Positions 34,570 to 42,452 of a stretch of DNA of 45,393 bases are shown piece after piece. Source of the stretch: Mycobacterium sp. GA-1841. Its GTDB lineage: Bacteria; Actinomycetota; Actinomycetes; Mycobacteriales; Mycobacteriaceae. The notes under the pieces were generated by a model, which was not told the DNA's origin, did not search any database, and saw nothing but the letters and a program-made list of their open reading frames with translations. Numbering within the stretch: position 1 is the stretch's first letter; the number at the start of each line of letters is the position of its first letter. Made by a program: the position numbers and the translations under genes. The DNA is taken from NCBI RefSeq assembly GCF_001954135.1, contig NZ_MBEQ01000047.1, positions 1 to 45,393 on the forward strand, given 5' to 3'.

Positions 34570-34605
34570 CTACGGGCCCGCCGCGTACTCGCGGCAGGCC
34601 CGTAG
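34570..34605 (-). terminator. Hairpin terminator after the NTF2-like gene
   Basis: Outer arms CTACGGGCC and GGCCCGTAG (9 bases) enclose inner arms CCGCG and CGCGG with a TACT loop and 2-base internal mismatches. It stands 26 bases after the stop of the NTF2-like gene (34631) and separates it from the TetR operon. Confidence 0.75.
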
Positions 34606-34630
34606 TGCAAACCCTGAAGACGTTGTTGGA

Positions 34631-35146
34631 TCAGTGATTCGAGTTGGCGGCGTGTGCGGCGGCCCGGTCGTCGATTCGGGCCACGGGTGGCGGCTGTTTC
34701 TCACTCAGTCGATAAACGCCTGGGATGTCGCCGAAATCCGGGCCGAGCACCTTGGCGAGGGTCTCGCTGTACACGGCGTCCATGAACATCCGCTCGCCGA
34801 GAATCTTGTCGCCTTCGAAATCCATCACGACGTTGTAGCAGCCGGTGGTCCGGACCCCTTCATCGGTGTCGAAGTACACCCAGGCCTCGCGAATGAGGCT
34901 GCTGTCCGAAACTGCGTGGGTGCGTTTGTCTGCCCAGAAGTTCCGCACTTCTCCGCCGCGAAGCATCCGGTCATATAGCTCTCTGACGGCATCTCGGCCC
35001 TCGATGTACCAGTTGAGCGACGGTAACTCGTAGACGGGGTTCTCGACGAGCGTATCCATGGTCGCGTCGAGGTCGAGATTGAACTCGGCCTCCTCATGGA
35101 GCCTGAGCAGCTCTTCCATCTGCTCCAGGGTGAGTGTTGTGGCCAT
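34631..35146 (-). CDS. NTF2-like (SnoaL-type) protein A
   Basis: This 171-residue protein has the NTF2-like cone fold pattern: an N-terminal helix (LTLEQMEELLRLHEEAEF), NPVYELPSLNWYIEGRDAVRELYDRML and CYNVVMDFEGDKILGERMFMD. It is clearly related over its whole length to the protein at 36711-37229 (shared DLDATMDTL/DIDATMATL, LIREA, GERMxMD). The pocket of this fold serves isomerases, hydrolases and binding proteins; the reaction here is unknown. GAGAGGAA precedes the ATG. Operator copy 7 lies 30 bases upstream of the start, so it should belong to the same regulon as the mce operon. Confidence 0.85.
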   Translation of the reverse strand: MATTLTLEQMEELLRLHEEAEFNLDLDATMDTLVENPVYELPSLNWYIEGRDAVRELYDRMLRGGEVRNFWADKRTHAVSDSSLIREAWVYFDTDEGVRTTGCYNVVMDFEGDKILGERMFMDAVYSETLAKVLGPDFGDIPGVYRLSEKQPPPVARIDDRAAAHAANSNH

Positions 35147-35175
35147 CTACATTGTTCCTCTCTGCTGAGCATCCA

Positions 35176-35199
35176 GTCTGACATGTCTGTATGTCAGAT
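35176..35199. promoter_or_regulatory. 24-bp operator, copy 7, before NTF2-like gene A
   Basis: GTCTGACA-N8-TGTCAGAT: left arm 7 of 8, right arm perfect, 8-base spacer. It lies just upstream of the minus-strand NTF2-like gene and 68 bases beyond the stop of the MDR gene. Confidence 0.78.
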
Positions 35200-35266
35200 G
35201 TGGCCGAAATGTTGAAATTTGTGGCGCCGAGCTTTTTGGGCACGCTGCGCGGTGCATGCCGGTGGC

Positions 35267-36259
35267 CTACAGCTGCACGATCGTGCGGCCCTTGACGCCG
35301 CCGCCGAGGATGCTCGCGGTCACCGCGGGGATTTCGTCGAGGCCGATCTCGTGAGAGATGCTCTCGGCCAAGTTTTTCGGCTTGAGGTCCGCTCCCAAAC
35401 GCTTCCACACCGCGCCTCGGACATCGGCTGGGCACTGCACCGAATCGATCCCCAGCAGGTTCACGCCACGCAAGATGAACGGCAACACTGTGGTGCCGAT
35501 TGCGAAGCCGCCGGTGAGCCCGCAGGTCGCGACGGAGCCGCCGTACCGGGTGGTGCGCAGCAGATAGGCGGTGGTGTCCGCACCCACTGGGTCGACGGCG
35601 CCGGCCCACAGCTCGGCCTCCAGGGGGTTGTCGCTCTGGCCGGAGACATCTTCGCGGCTGAGAATCTTGGTGGCGCCCAGATCCTGGAGGTAGTCGTGCT
35701 CGCTTGCCTTGCCCGTGCTGGCGGCGACCTCATAGCCGAGGCCGGCAAGCATGTTCACGGCAACGCTGCCGACGCCGCCGGTGGCGCCGGTGACGAGGAC
35801 TGGACCATCGCCCGGCTTCAGGCCGTTGTCCTCCAGGCGCTGGATCGACAGGCCCGCGGTGAAGCCCGCGGTGCCGAGCGCCATGGCCTCCTTGAGTGTG
35901 AGGCCGGCCGGCAAGGGCTCGACCCAGTCGCCCGACAGGCGGGCGTATTCGGCATAGCCGCCGAATTGTGAAATTCCCAGTGCGCGGCCGATGGCGAGGA
36001 CTTCCTGGCCGGCGGTGAAGCGGGGGTCACTCGACTCGACGACCGTGCCGGCCAGATCGATGCCCGGCACCATCGGGTAGGTGCCCACCACGGGGCTCTC
36101 GGGCAGGCAGGCCAGGCCGTCCTTGTAGTTGACGCTCGAGTACTGCACGCGCACGGTGACATCGCCGGCGGGCAGGTCATCGAGCGTCAGCTGCTGTACG
36201 CCGGCGCTGAAGCCGTCGTCTCCCTTGTTCAGGACGAAAGCGTTGAAAGAATCGGACAT
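35267..36259 (-). CDS. MDR oxidoreductase, YhdH/AcuI acryloyl-CoA reductase-like
   Basis: The 330-residue protein belongs to the MDR superfamily without zinc ligands. It has the quinone-oxidoreductase block YSSVNYKDGLA, PGIDLAGTV and the NADPH motif GATGGVGSVAV; ASEHDYLQDLGATKIL and the C-terminal pattern fit the YhdH/AcuI group, whose members reduce acryloyl-CoA and similar enoyl-CoA esters with NADPH. ATG 36259 is chosen for GGAAGG 4 bases upstream; the frame extends 29 codons further without protein character. One copy of the second motif (36438-36449) lies in the divergent region to NTF2-like gene B. Confidence 0.92.
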   Translation of the reverse strand: MSDSFNAFVLNKGDDGFSAGVQQLTLDDLPAGDVTVRVQYSSVNYKDGLACLPESPVVGTYPMVPGIDLAGTVVESSDPRFTAGQEVLAIGRALGISQFGGYAEYARLSGDWVEPLPAGLTLKEAMALGTAGFTAGLSIQRLEDNGLKPGDGPVLVTGATGGVGSVAVNMLAGLGYEVAASTGKASEHDYLQDLGATKILSREDVSGQSDNPLEAELWAGAVDPVGADTTAYLLRTTRYGGSVATCGLTGGFAIGTTVLPFILRGVNLLGIDSVQCPADVRGAVWKRLGADLKPKNLAESISHEIGLDEIPAVTASILGGGVKGRTIVQL

Positions 36260-36437
36260 GACACCTTCCTTGATCGGACGTCCGGTGACGAGACCGCGGG
36301 CATCGTGCCTGCGGCGCAACCGGTCTGGGGGATGTTGTTGTTTCATTCATGCGGTTGAACCAGATCGGTCACCGACCTGAGGCGATCGATCTGGCAGCAC
36401 TGCACATCGCTATTGCTGTCATGGGAGCACCGCTGTA

Positions 36438-36449
36438 TAGATTGATCTA
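36438..36449. promoter_or_regulatory. Second motif, copy 1 (TAGATTGATCTA)
   Basis: TAGAT-tg-ATCTA, with 5-base symmetric arms, between the divergent MDR and NTF2-like genes. It lies 178 bases from the MDR start. Confidence 0.65.
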
Positions 36450-36556
36450 GTCGAGACATTAGCCGCAAGTCTCTGGAGTCGTCAACAACTCTGAGCGCAT
36501 CCCGATCGGTGGATCCGAGGGAGGTGCGAGGGTGCGGGACGATCGGTGCGGGCCCA

Positions 36557-36586
36557 TTGACGGGGATGCGAAAGTGTGACTAGGGT
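36557..36586 (+). promoter_or_regulatory. Probable SigA-type promoter of NTF2-like gene B
   Basis: TTGACG (36557-36562), an 18-base spacer, and TAGGGT (36581-36586). Transcription would start near 36593, where the second copy of the 12-base motif sits, a classical repressor position. Confidence 0.5.
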
Positions 36587-36593
36587 CTCGGGC

Positions 36594-36605
36594 TAGATCA
36601 ATCTA
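36594..36605. promoter_or_regulatory. Second motif, copy 2 (inverted, TAGATCAATCTA)
   Basis: The exact reverse complement of copy 1, right at the expected start point of the NTF2-like gene B transcript. Confidence 0.68.
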
Positions 36606-36710
36606 TCTACTCCATGCGGCGTCCGAGAAGTCGTTCCGTCGTCAGGCGGGCGACACACCGGCGATAGATCTGATCGCAGCCCAGACCGATCAAAGGAGAG
36701 TTGGCCCGCC

Positions 36711-37229
36711 ATGGAAGAACTGACCAAGAAGGAAATGGAAGCGATCCTGCTCGCGCACGAAATCGCCGAGCTGGAAGAGGATATCGATGCGACGATGGCC
36801 ACCCTGGCGCCCAACCCGCATTACGAGCTTGCCACTCTGGGGCTGGCCTTCGAGGGGGAGGCCGCGGTGCGCGAGGCGTACTCCCGCATCCTGCCCGGGA
36901 ACCGGAGCCGAAATGTCGCTGCCGAGATGCGTGTGCACGCCACGGCCGCGAACACGCTGATCCGGGAAGCGCATGTGTCGTTCACGACGTCTGGTGGCGA
37001 GCGGGTCACTGGTCAGTATCTGGTGGTGATGTCGTTCGATCCGGTGGCCAAGCTGATTTCCGGTGAGCGGATGTACATGGATCCCAACTTCGCGGCGATG
37101 ATGACCGAAAACCTCGGTGCCGACTTCGAGAGTCTGCCCGGCGTCTCGAAGTTGAGCGACCATGCCCCGATGATCGACAAGCATGATGCGTACGCGGTCG
37201 CCGAGCGTCGAGGACTCACGATCCGATAA
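36711..37229 (+). CDS. NTF2-like (SnoaL-type) protein B
   Basis: This 172-residue paralogue of the protein at 34631-35146 shares ATM-x-TL-x2-NP-x-YEL, EG-x2-AVRE-x-Y, LIREA and GERM-x-MD in the same order. No catalytic residues can be assigned with confidence. AAGGAGA lies about 12 bases before ATG 36711. It probably forms an operon with the ABM-type gene 58 bases on, under the 36594 motif rather than the 24-bp dyad, so the two paralogues seem to be separately controlled. Confidence 0.87.
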   Translation: MEELTKKEMEAILLAHEIAELEEDIDATMATLAPNPHYELATLGLAFEGEAAVREAYSRILPGNRSRNVAAEMRVHATAANTLIREAHVSFTTSGGERVTGQYLVVMSFDPVAKLISGERMYMDPNFAAMMTENLGADFESLPGVSKLSDHAPMIDKHDAYAVAERRGLTIR

Positions 37230-37287
37230 GGGTGACCGCCCGACGGGCACATCAGATGTATCGGAGGTCGAAGGATTGGGAGAATCC

Positions 37288-37635
37288 GTGGGCAGTATTC
37301 AACTTCGGGCTACGTTTCCGAGTATTGCGAGCGAGCAGCTGGAGGCGTTCAAAGCGCTTGCGCAGCAGGCAGTTGTCGCGGTGCGTGGTGAATCCGGAGC
37401 CCTGCAGTACGACTGGTTTCTCAACGAGAGCCAGACGACGTGTGTGGTCCTGGAGAAATACCAGGATTCCGCGGCCGTACTTGCCCATCTGGCGAATGCC
37501 GGCGCCGTGATCGGTCAACTGGCAGCGCTCGGTGGCGGACTCGATATCGAGGTCTTCGGCGACGTCTCGCCGGAGCTGCAACAGGCACTGGCCGCCGCGA
37601 AGCCGGCAGTCTTTGCCAGTTTCATCGGTTTGTAG
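37288..37635 (+). CDS. Antibiotic-biosynthesis-monooxygenase (ABM) domain protein
   Basis: This small protein of ~115 residues has the dimeric alpha/beta-barrel pattern of ABM domains: LRATFPSIASEQLEAFKALA, then ESGALQYDWFLNESQTTCVVLEKYQDSAAVLAHL, with final helix and strand. Members act as cofactor-independent oxygenases on quinols or as unknown-function partners. GTG 37288 has GGGAGA upstream; TTG 37276 or the longer frame (37183) are possible alternatives. A strong terminator follows 10 bases after the stop. Confidence 0.82.
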   Translation: MGSIQLRATFPSIASEQLEAFKALAQQAVVAVRGESGALQYDWFLNESQTTCVVLEKYQDSAAVLAHLANAGAVIGQLAALGGGLDIEVFGDVSPELQQALAAAKPAVFASFIGL

Positions 37636-37644
37636 TCGAGAAAT

Positions 37645-37690
37645 CCAATGTGCCCGATTGCTTGTCGAGCAATCGGGCACATTGGTTTTG
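37645..37690. terminator. Strong intrinsic terminator after the ABM gene
   Basis: A perfect 18-base stem (arms starting CCAATGTGCCCG and ending ATTGG) with a 5-base loop TGTCG, followed by TTTTG on the plus strand; on the minus strand AATTT-like bases follow, so it may also stop the convergent transcript. Confidence 0.92.
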
Positions 37691-37742
37691 AAGAGGGTAT
37701 TGAGACAAGCAGTGCATCCGGTCGGCAGCTTGTCCTACCCGG

Positions 37743-38153
37743 CTACGGTGTGCGGAGAACCGCCACGACGTTCTCATGCAGCGTTCGGGAGTCGTAGTAG
37801 TCGCGCCACCGTACGATGCGCCCGTCTCGGTCTAGATCGAACACCCCGGTGACCTCGGCGTTGAACGTCTTGTCCCGGAGTCGAATGACGTCGACGCGTT
37901 CAACCATCACAGTGTCCTCATGCACGACTAGATGCCTGACTTCGACCGTAGGGCCGGGAATCAGCCGTCCTATGGTTTCCAGTCGGGCCTTGATGGCATC
38001 GGCGCCGATGCACGGCTCGTTGTGGCCATCCACCCAGACTGCATCGTCGGCGAGGAAAGTCGCGAGTTCGTCTGCGTGCCAACGCTCCCATGCGATCATG
38101 AATCTGCGCACCACCGACTCTGTGGATTCATTCACCGTCATCGCTTTCGTCAT
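37743..38153 (-). CDS. Limonene-1,2-epoxide-hydrolase-like (SnoaL-fold) protein
   Basis: The 136-residue protein has the LEH/SnoaL fold and keeps the residues of the epoxide hydrolase site: R86-x-D88 in VERVDVI and an aspartate in W-R-D118-Y-Y-D121. In limonene epoxide hydrolase an Asp-Arg-Asp triad activates water to open an epoxide; EphG of M. tuberculosis is a mycobacterial member. The start has GAAAGGGGA upstream. It follows the MDR gene 29 bases on, in one operon, so the two enzymes may act on the same intermediate. SnoaL-like isomerase function remains possible. Confidence 0.84.
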   Translation of the reverse strand: MTKAMTVNESTESVVRRFMIAWERWHADELATFLADDAVWVDGHNEPCIGADAIKARLETIGRLIPGPTVEVRHLVVHEDTVMVERVDVIRLRDKTFNAEVTGVFDLDRDGRIVRWRDYYDSRTLHENVVAVLRTP

Positions 38154-38182
38154 TGCGCGGTCCCCTTTCGGATCCGTGGATA

Positions 38183-39118
38183 TCAGAATTCAAGAACCAG
38201 CCGGCCGCGAACACCGCCGGCTTCGAGCAACTTGTGGGCCTCTGCCGCCTGTGCGGCGGGGAAGGTCTTCGCGACGCGGAGGGTCAACTGGCCCTTCTCA
38301 ACCTGTCGGCGAAGCTGGTCGAGCTTTTCGGATTCGCGGGCGTATTTGGGGACATACACGGGGTAAAACGTGATTCCCCGCTGATCTTCGCCTTGGTAGC
38401 CGCGAACGGTGGCGACGCCGCCGCCGTCACGAACCGCCGGCACGACTGCTTCATCCAGCAACGCGCAGTCGACAACCCCGTCGGCTCCACCGGGCACGAT
38501 TTCTCGCACCTGGCGGCCGAAATCCTGTCCGCGTCGAACGACATGGTCGGCGCCCAGGTCGCGCACAAGTCTCTTGTCGGCTTCGGAAGCATCAGCGATG
38601 ACGGTGAGGCTGTCGGCTTTGGCCAGCTGGATGGTGTAGCCGCCGAGCGTTCCGGCAGCTCCGGTCACCGCGAGGGTGTCTCCTGGCTTCAGCCGTAGTT
38701 CGTCGAGCGCCAAGCGCGCGGTGAGACCGTTCATCGGCAGTGTCGCAGCCTCCGACAACGTCGTGCCGGCGGGGATCGGCGCAACCGACTGCACGGGGAC
38801 GATGATCTGTTCGGAGTAGGCGCCGAACGAGCCCTGGGGGATCACGATCGCCATCACTTCGTCACCGACTTTCAGGTCGGTGTCGGTGCCCGCTCCGATC
38901 TGCTCGATCACTCCTGCGGCATCCATGCCGAACACGTACGGCGGTAAGGGTGGTTGCGCTGGTCCTCGCGTACTGCGCATCGCGATATCCGCGGGATTGA
39001 CTGCTGCGGAACGGACCTGGATGCGGATCCAGCCTTCCTCGGCGTCGGGGGGTTCTGGGAGCTCCACGACGTCGAGTGCCTCGGGCCCTCCGAATTCCAC
39101 AACTCCAACGGCCTTCAT
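38183..39118 (-). CDS. MDR quinone-oxidoreductase-type NADP-dependent enzyme
   Basis: The 311-residue protein is a zinc-free MDR: VRSAAVNPADIAMR, YVFGMDAAGVIEQIG and the cofactor motif AVTGAAGTLGGYTIQLAK. The family uses NADPH to reduce quinones or enones. AAGGAG lies 7-8 bases before ATG 39118. It heads a two-gene operon with the LEH-like gene; the SDR gene upstream is separated by 174 bases with a hairpin. Confidence 0.92.
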   Translation of the reverse strand: MKAVGVVEFGGPEALDVVELPEPPDAEEGWIRIQVRSAAVNPADIAMRSTRGPAQPPLPPYVFGMDAAGVIEQIGAGTDTDLKVGDEVMAIVIPQGSFGAYSEQIIVPVQSVAPIPAGTTLSEAATLPMNGLTARLALDELRLKPGDTLAVTGAAGTLGGYTIQLAKADSLTVIADASEADKRLVRDLGADHVVRRGQDFGRQVREIVPGGADGVVDCALLDEAVVPAVRDGGGVATVRGYQGEDQRGITFYPVYVPKYARESEKLDQLRRQVEKGQLTLRVAKTFPAAQAAEAHKLLEAGGVRGRLVLEF

Positions 39119-39165
39119 CCATACTCCTTCGATTCGTGTGGGCGGTCAGCAGCGCAACCCCTGCC

Positions 39166-39192
39166 TGCTCGGCGGGCCGGCGGCCCGCCGAG
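39166..39192 (-). terminator. Hairpin between SDR and MDR genes
   Basis: A perfect 12-base GC-rich stem (GCTCGGCGGGCC) with loop GGC lies 101 bases after the SDR stop on the minus strand and 48 bases before the MDR start. No U-run follows, so it may be a terminator or an attenuator. Confidence 0.6.
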
Positions 39193-39292
39193 CGAGATGC
39201 GGTTGTCGACTTCAGTCGTTGACGTCGAAAGGCCCGCAGGAAGAACAGGTTCACCAACGTGGTGCGATGTCACGCCGTGTGGAGACTCTGCA

Positions 39293-40036
39293 TCAGGGAA
39301 CGATGCCTCCACTGGCCACGACGAGTTGTCCGGTGATCCAACGTGAGTCCGGTGATGCCAACAGAGAAACCGCGTCGGCGATGTCCTCCGGCTCTCCGAT
39401 GCGGCCCAGCGGCGTGCGGGCGATCAAGGCATCGTCCTGCTCTTTGGAGTTCGTCCCGATCAGATCCGTCTTGGTGAATCCCACCCCGATCAAGTTGACG
39501 GTGATGTTCCGCGGCCCGAGTTCGGCGGCGAGCGACCTGGTTGCCCCTTCCAGCCCGGCCTTGGTTCCGGAGTAGACGGTGCTCCAGGGGACCGGATGAA
39601 CTGTGACGCACGAGCTGATGTTGATGATGCGACCGCCTTCGGGCAGCAGCGGCGCAGCGGCCTGCATGGCTGCAATCGGTCCGATGATGTTGACCGCGAA
39701 CTGCTTGTAGGTGAACTCCTCGGTCAGGTCCTCGATGGGCTCTCGGCCCACCTCCTGTACCGCGTTGTTGACCAGGATGTCGAGACGGCCGAACTCCGCT
39801 GCCGCTTTCTGAACGAGCATCTGCGCCTGCGACCAGTCGCCCATGTCGGCCTGGATCGCGATCGCCTTGCCGCCCGCCTGCTCGATCCGCTTGACGACGT
39901 GGTCGGCTTTGTCCTTCGACGCAACGTAATTCACGACGACCGACGCGCCGTCGGCCGCCAAGCGTGCTGCGATTGCCGCGCCGATACCGCGCGACGATCC
40001 CGTAACGATCGCGACCTTGCCTTCTAGATTTCCCAT
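39293..40036 (-). CDS. Short-chain dehydrogenase/reductase, FabG-like
   Basis: The 247-residue SDR has TGSSRGIG in the cofactor site, an NNAV in place of NNAG, a catalytic serine (INISS), Y-S-G-T-K and a C-terminal GQLVVASGG typical of FabG-like 3-ketoacyl reductases. The NNAV change is conservative. AGAAGAGG precedes ATG 40036. Copy 3 of the second motif (40115-40126) lies 78 bases upstream. Confidence 0.93.
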   Translation of the reverse strand: MGNLEGKVAIVTGSSRGIGAAIAARLAADGASVVVNYVASKDKADHVVKRIEQAGGKAIAIQADMGDWSQAQMLVQKAAAEFGRLDILVNNAVQEVGREPIEDLTEEFTYKQFAVNIIGPIAAMQAAAPLLPEGGRIINISSCVTVHPVPWSTVYSGTKAGLEGATRSLAAELGPRNITVNLIGVGFTKTDLIGTNSKEQDDALIARTPLGRIGEPEDIADAVSLLASPDSRWITGQLVVASGGIVP

Positions 40037-40114
40037 CGGACCTCTTCTCCTCGCGTTGACGGACTGCTTGCGTGGAACAGCTTTCGGGTTCGGAATGTGA
40101 TCCCGAATACTAAA

Positions 40115-40126
40115 TAGATTGCTCTA
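40115..40126. promoter_or_regulatory. Second motif, copy 3 (TAGATTGCTCTA)
   Basis: Identical to copy 1 in 11 of 12 bases, in the short region between the SDR start (40036) and the end of the phosphotransferase pseudogene (40162). Confidence 0.6.
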
Positions 40127-40161
40127 TCAAGCTAGCCATGGTCGCGAGGACGTGTCAACAA

Positions 40162-41217
40162 CTAGTGGTGGGCTGGAGCCCGACCGCCTTCGGCAAGCTC
40201 GGTCCGTGCGGCTGCGGCCAGCTCGCGCGGTCTGGTGGCCAGCACGTCAAGCGATACCGAGGGCCTGCCCATCACTCCAGACACGTAGCGCTCGTAGACC
40301 CCCTCGGCGATACAGGCAAGCCGCCATAGCGCGAAGCTCGTGTAGTACGGCAGATCGGAGCTGTCACGACCGGTCAACTGCTGATACCGAGATGCCAGCT
40401 CGGACACCGACGGGAAACTCGCGGCGCGCCGGGGAACCCAACCGTCGTCCTCGGCGAGGCTCCACCAGGCGGTTAACCAGCCCAGGTCGGCCAACGGGTC
40501 ACCGACGGTCCACAGTTCCCAGTCGAGGACGGCTTCGATGGTGCCTGACGGGGCGACCAGGATGTTTCCGAGACGAAAGTCGCCGTGGGTCAGTGTGATC
40601 CACCGCTGTGGTGGTTCGGCCCGACAAAGCAATCCGTGAACGTCGAGAATTTCTGGTGTGCGCGGGGAGCCGCCACCGGTGATGCGGCGCATCCAGAAGT
40701 CCAATTGCCTACTGACGTATGAGCGGGTGCGTGCCACCGGTGGCTGTTCGACCACCCCGGGATCGACGCGGTGCAGATCCGCCAGGGTGGCGACGATGTC
40801 GCTTCCGAGTCGGTGCCGCGCCGAATGTGAAAGCTGTGAAGCGCTTTTCGCACTGTCGATCACCGTGCCGTCGACGTGGTCCATGACATAGAACGCGGCG
40901 CCGGTCACCTGTGGGTCGGCACAGAACGCAGTCGTCGGCGGAACCGGGACGGCGCTGGCTTGTAGGGCGGTGAGGATGCGCCATTCGCGTTCCATGCTGT
41001 GGGCGCCGGGAGCCAGTGGCCCGGCTGGAGGGCGGCGCAGAACCCAGGATCGGCCTTATGCGTCGACGACCCGGTAGGTCAGATTCGAGCGTCCGCCGGC
41101 GAGCAGAGAGAAAGACAAGGGGAGCGACACGTCCGGTACGGCAGTTGCGAACCATCGCTCGACTGCCTCGTGATCGATTCCGATGACCTCGTCAGAACTG
41201 GCGCGCAAACGGGTCAC
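40162..41217 (-). pseudogene. Phosphotransferase (APH-like, ACAD10/11-kinase type), interrupted by one in-frame TAA
   Basis: The whole gene from GTG 41217 to the stop at 40162 would encode 351 residues, the family's usual size. The N-terminal part ends in SLLAGGRSNLTYRVVDA, then a TAA at 41056-41058, and the same frame goes on as GRSWVLRRPPAGPLAPGAHSM and MEREWRIL, exactly the nucleotide-binding lead of this family; the catalytic THGDFRLGN and LDWELWTVGDP follow. One base change (for example TAA from GAA or CAA) explains the break; frame and protein are otherwise intact. It is thus a recent nonsense mutation, a sequence error, or a rare readthrough. A fragment from ATG 40995 could still be made but lacks the first lobe. 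The GTG start overlaps the stop of the acyl-CoA dehydrogenase gene (GTGA). Confidence 0.85.
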
Positions 41218-42428
41218 GTCCTCTCCAATTCGACTCGGGCGATGGACCGAAGGTGCACCTCGTCGGGACCGTCGGCGATGCGCATGGTGCGCGCCGCGGC
41301 CCACAGGGATGCCAGTGGCGTGTCTGAGCTGACACCGGCCCCACCGAATATCTGTATGGCGTCGTCGAGAATCCGGCATACCCCTCGAGGGACGGCCACC
41401 TTGATCGCAGCGATTTCGGTGCGCGCTTCGCGGGCGCCGTGCCGGTCGATGAGCCACGCGGTTTTCAGCACCAGCAGCCGCAGCTGTTCGACGGTGATAC
41501 GCGCGTCGGCAATCCATTCGCCGATCACCCCTTGCTTGGCCAGTGGCCGGCCGAACGTGACGCGCTCCGCGGCTCTTTCCTTCATCAGCGCGATGCCGCG
41601 TTCGGCCATCCCGATGGCCCGCATGCAATGGTGAACGCGTCCGGGACCGAGCCGCGCTTGGGCCATGGCGAACCCCGCCCCGGCGGCGCCGATCAGATTT
41701 GCGCGCGGGACCCGCACGTCGACGAAGGTGACCTCGCCGTGGCCGTTCTGGTCGGTGTAGCCGAAATAGCTAAGGTCGCGCACCACCGAAACCCCAGGGG
41801 CGTCGGCGGGCACGATTACGAAGGAATGCCGGCCGGCCCGGTCGGCTTGGGCATCGCTGATGCCCATCACGATGTAGAACGCCGTGCGCGGGTCGAGCGC
41901 ACCGGTGGTCCACCACTTGCGTCCGTTGACCACGATCTCGTCGTCTTCGATCCGCAACGTGGTGCCGATGTTTCCCGCATCGCTACTCGCCACGTCGGGC
42001 TCGGTCATCGCGAAGGCGCTGCGAATCTCACCTCTCAGCAAGGGTTTCAGCCACCGCTCGCGTTGGTCGTCGGTGGCGAAGAGGTCGAGTAGTTCCATGT
42101 TGCCGGTGTCGGGTGCCGAGCAGTTCATCGCCTCCGGAGCGAGCTGTGGGTACCAACCGGTGCGCTCGGCCAACGGCGCATAGTCGAGGACGCTCAAGCC
42201 GTGAGCCGGCTCGGTTGACTGTGGCAGGAACAGATTCCAGAGTCCGCGAGCCTGTGCCTGCGCCTTGAGCTCCTCGATGACCCCGGGTACCTCGTGCGGC
42301 GTACCCGCTGCGACAAGGTCGCGTCGTTGCTGCTCATAGCGCGACTCTGCGGGAGCCACGCAGCCGTCGATGAAGGCGTCGACGCGTTCGAGGTACTCCT
42401 GTGCGCGTGCGCTTGGCTCGAAGTCCAT
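41214..42428 (-). CDS. Acyl-CoA dehydrogenase (ACAD11-like), partner of the phosphotransferase
   Basis: The 404-residue flavoprotein has the ACAD motifs FAMTEPDVASSDAGNIGTTL (FAD and substrate side), GRKWWTTGALDPR, and the C-terminal FGGAGVSSDTPLASLWAAARTMRIADGPDEVH with the family's late block. This version, with DGPDEVH instead of the EGT motif, is found in the long-type ACADs next to APH-like kinases. It would oxidise an acyl-CoA with FAD and electron-transfer flavoprotein. GAGAGGGATGGAGC stands before the ATG. Second gene of a three-gene unit. Confidence 0.93.
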   Translation of the reverse strand: MDFEPSARAQEYLERVDAFIDGCVAPAESRYEQQRRDLVAAGTPHEVPGVIEELKAQAQARGLWNLFLPQSTEPAHGLSVLDYAPLAERTGWYPQLAPEAMNCSAPDTGNMELLDLFATDDQRERWLKPLLRGEIRSAFAMTEPDVASSDAGNIGTTLRIEDDEIVVNGRKWWTTGALDPRTAFYIVMGISDAQADRAGRHSFVIVPADAPGVSVVRDLSYFGYTDQNGHGEVTFVDVRVPRANLIGAAGAGFAMAQARLGPGRVHHCMRAIGMAERGIALMKERAAERVTFGRPLAKQGVIGEWIADARITVEQLRLLVLKTAWLIDRHGAREARTEIAAIKVAVPRGVCRILDDAIQIFGGAGVSSDTPLASLWAAARTMRIADGPDEVHLRSIARVELERT

Positions 42429-42452
42429 GCTCCATCCCTCTCGACGCGGTTG

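Larger units (their letters stand above)
36260..36710. promoter_or_regulatory. 451-base divergent regulatory region with two TAGATTGATCTA sites
   Basis: No gene is supported between the MDR gene and NTF2-like gene B. The region holds two inverted copies of a 12-base motif (36438-36449 and 36594-36605) and one plausible promoter (36557-36586) for the plus-strand unit. I see nothing else. Confidence 0.6.
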
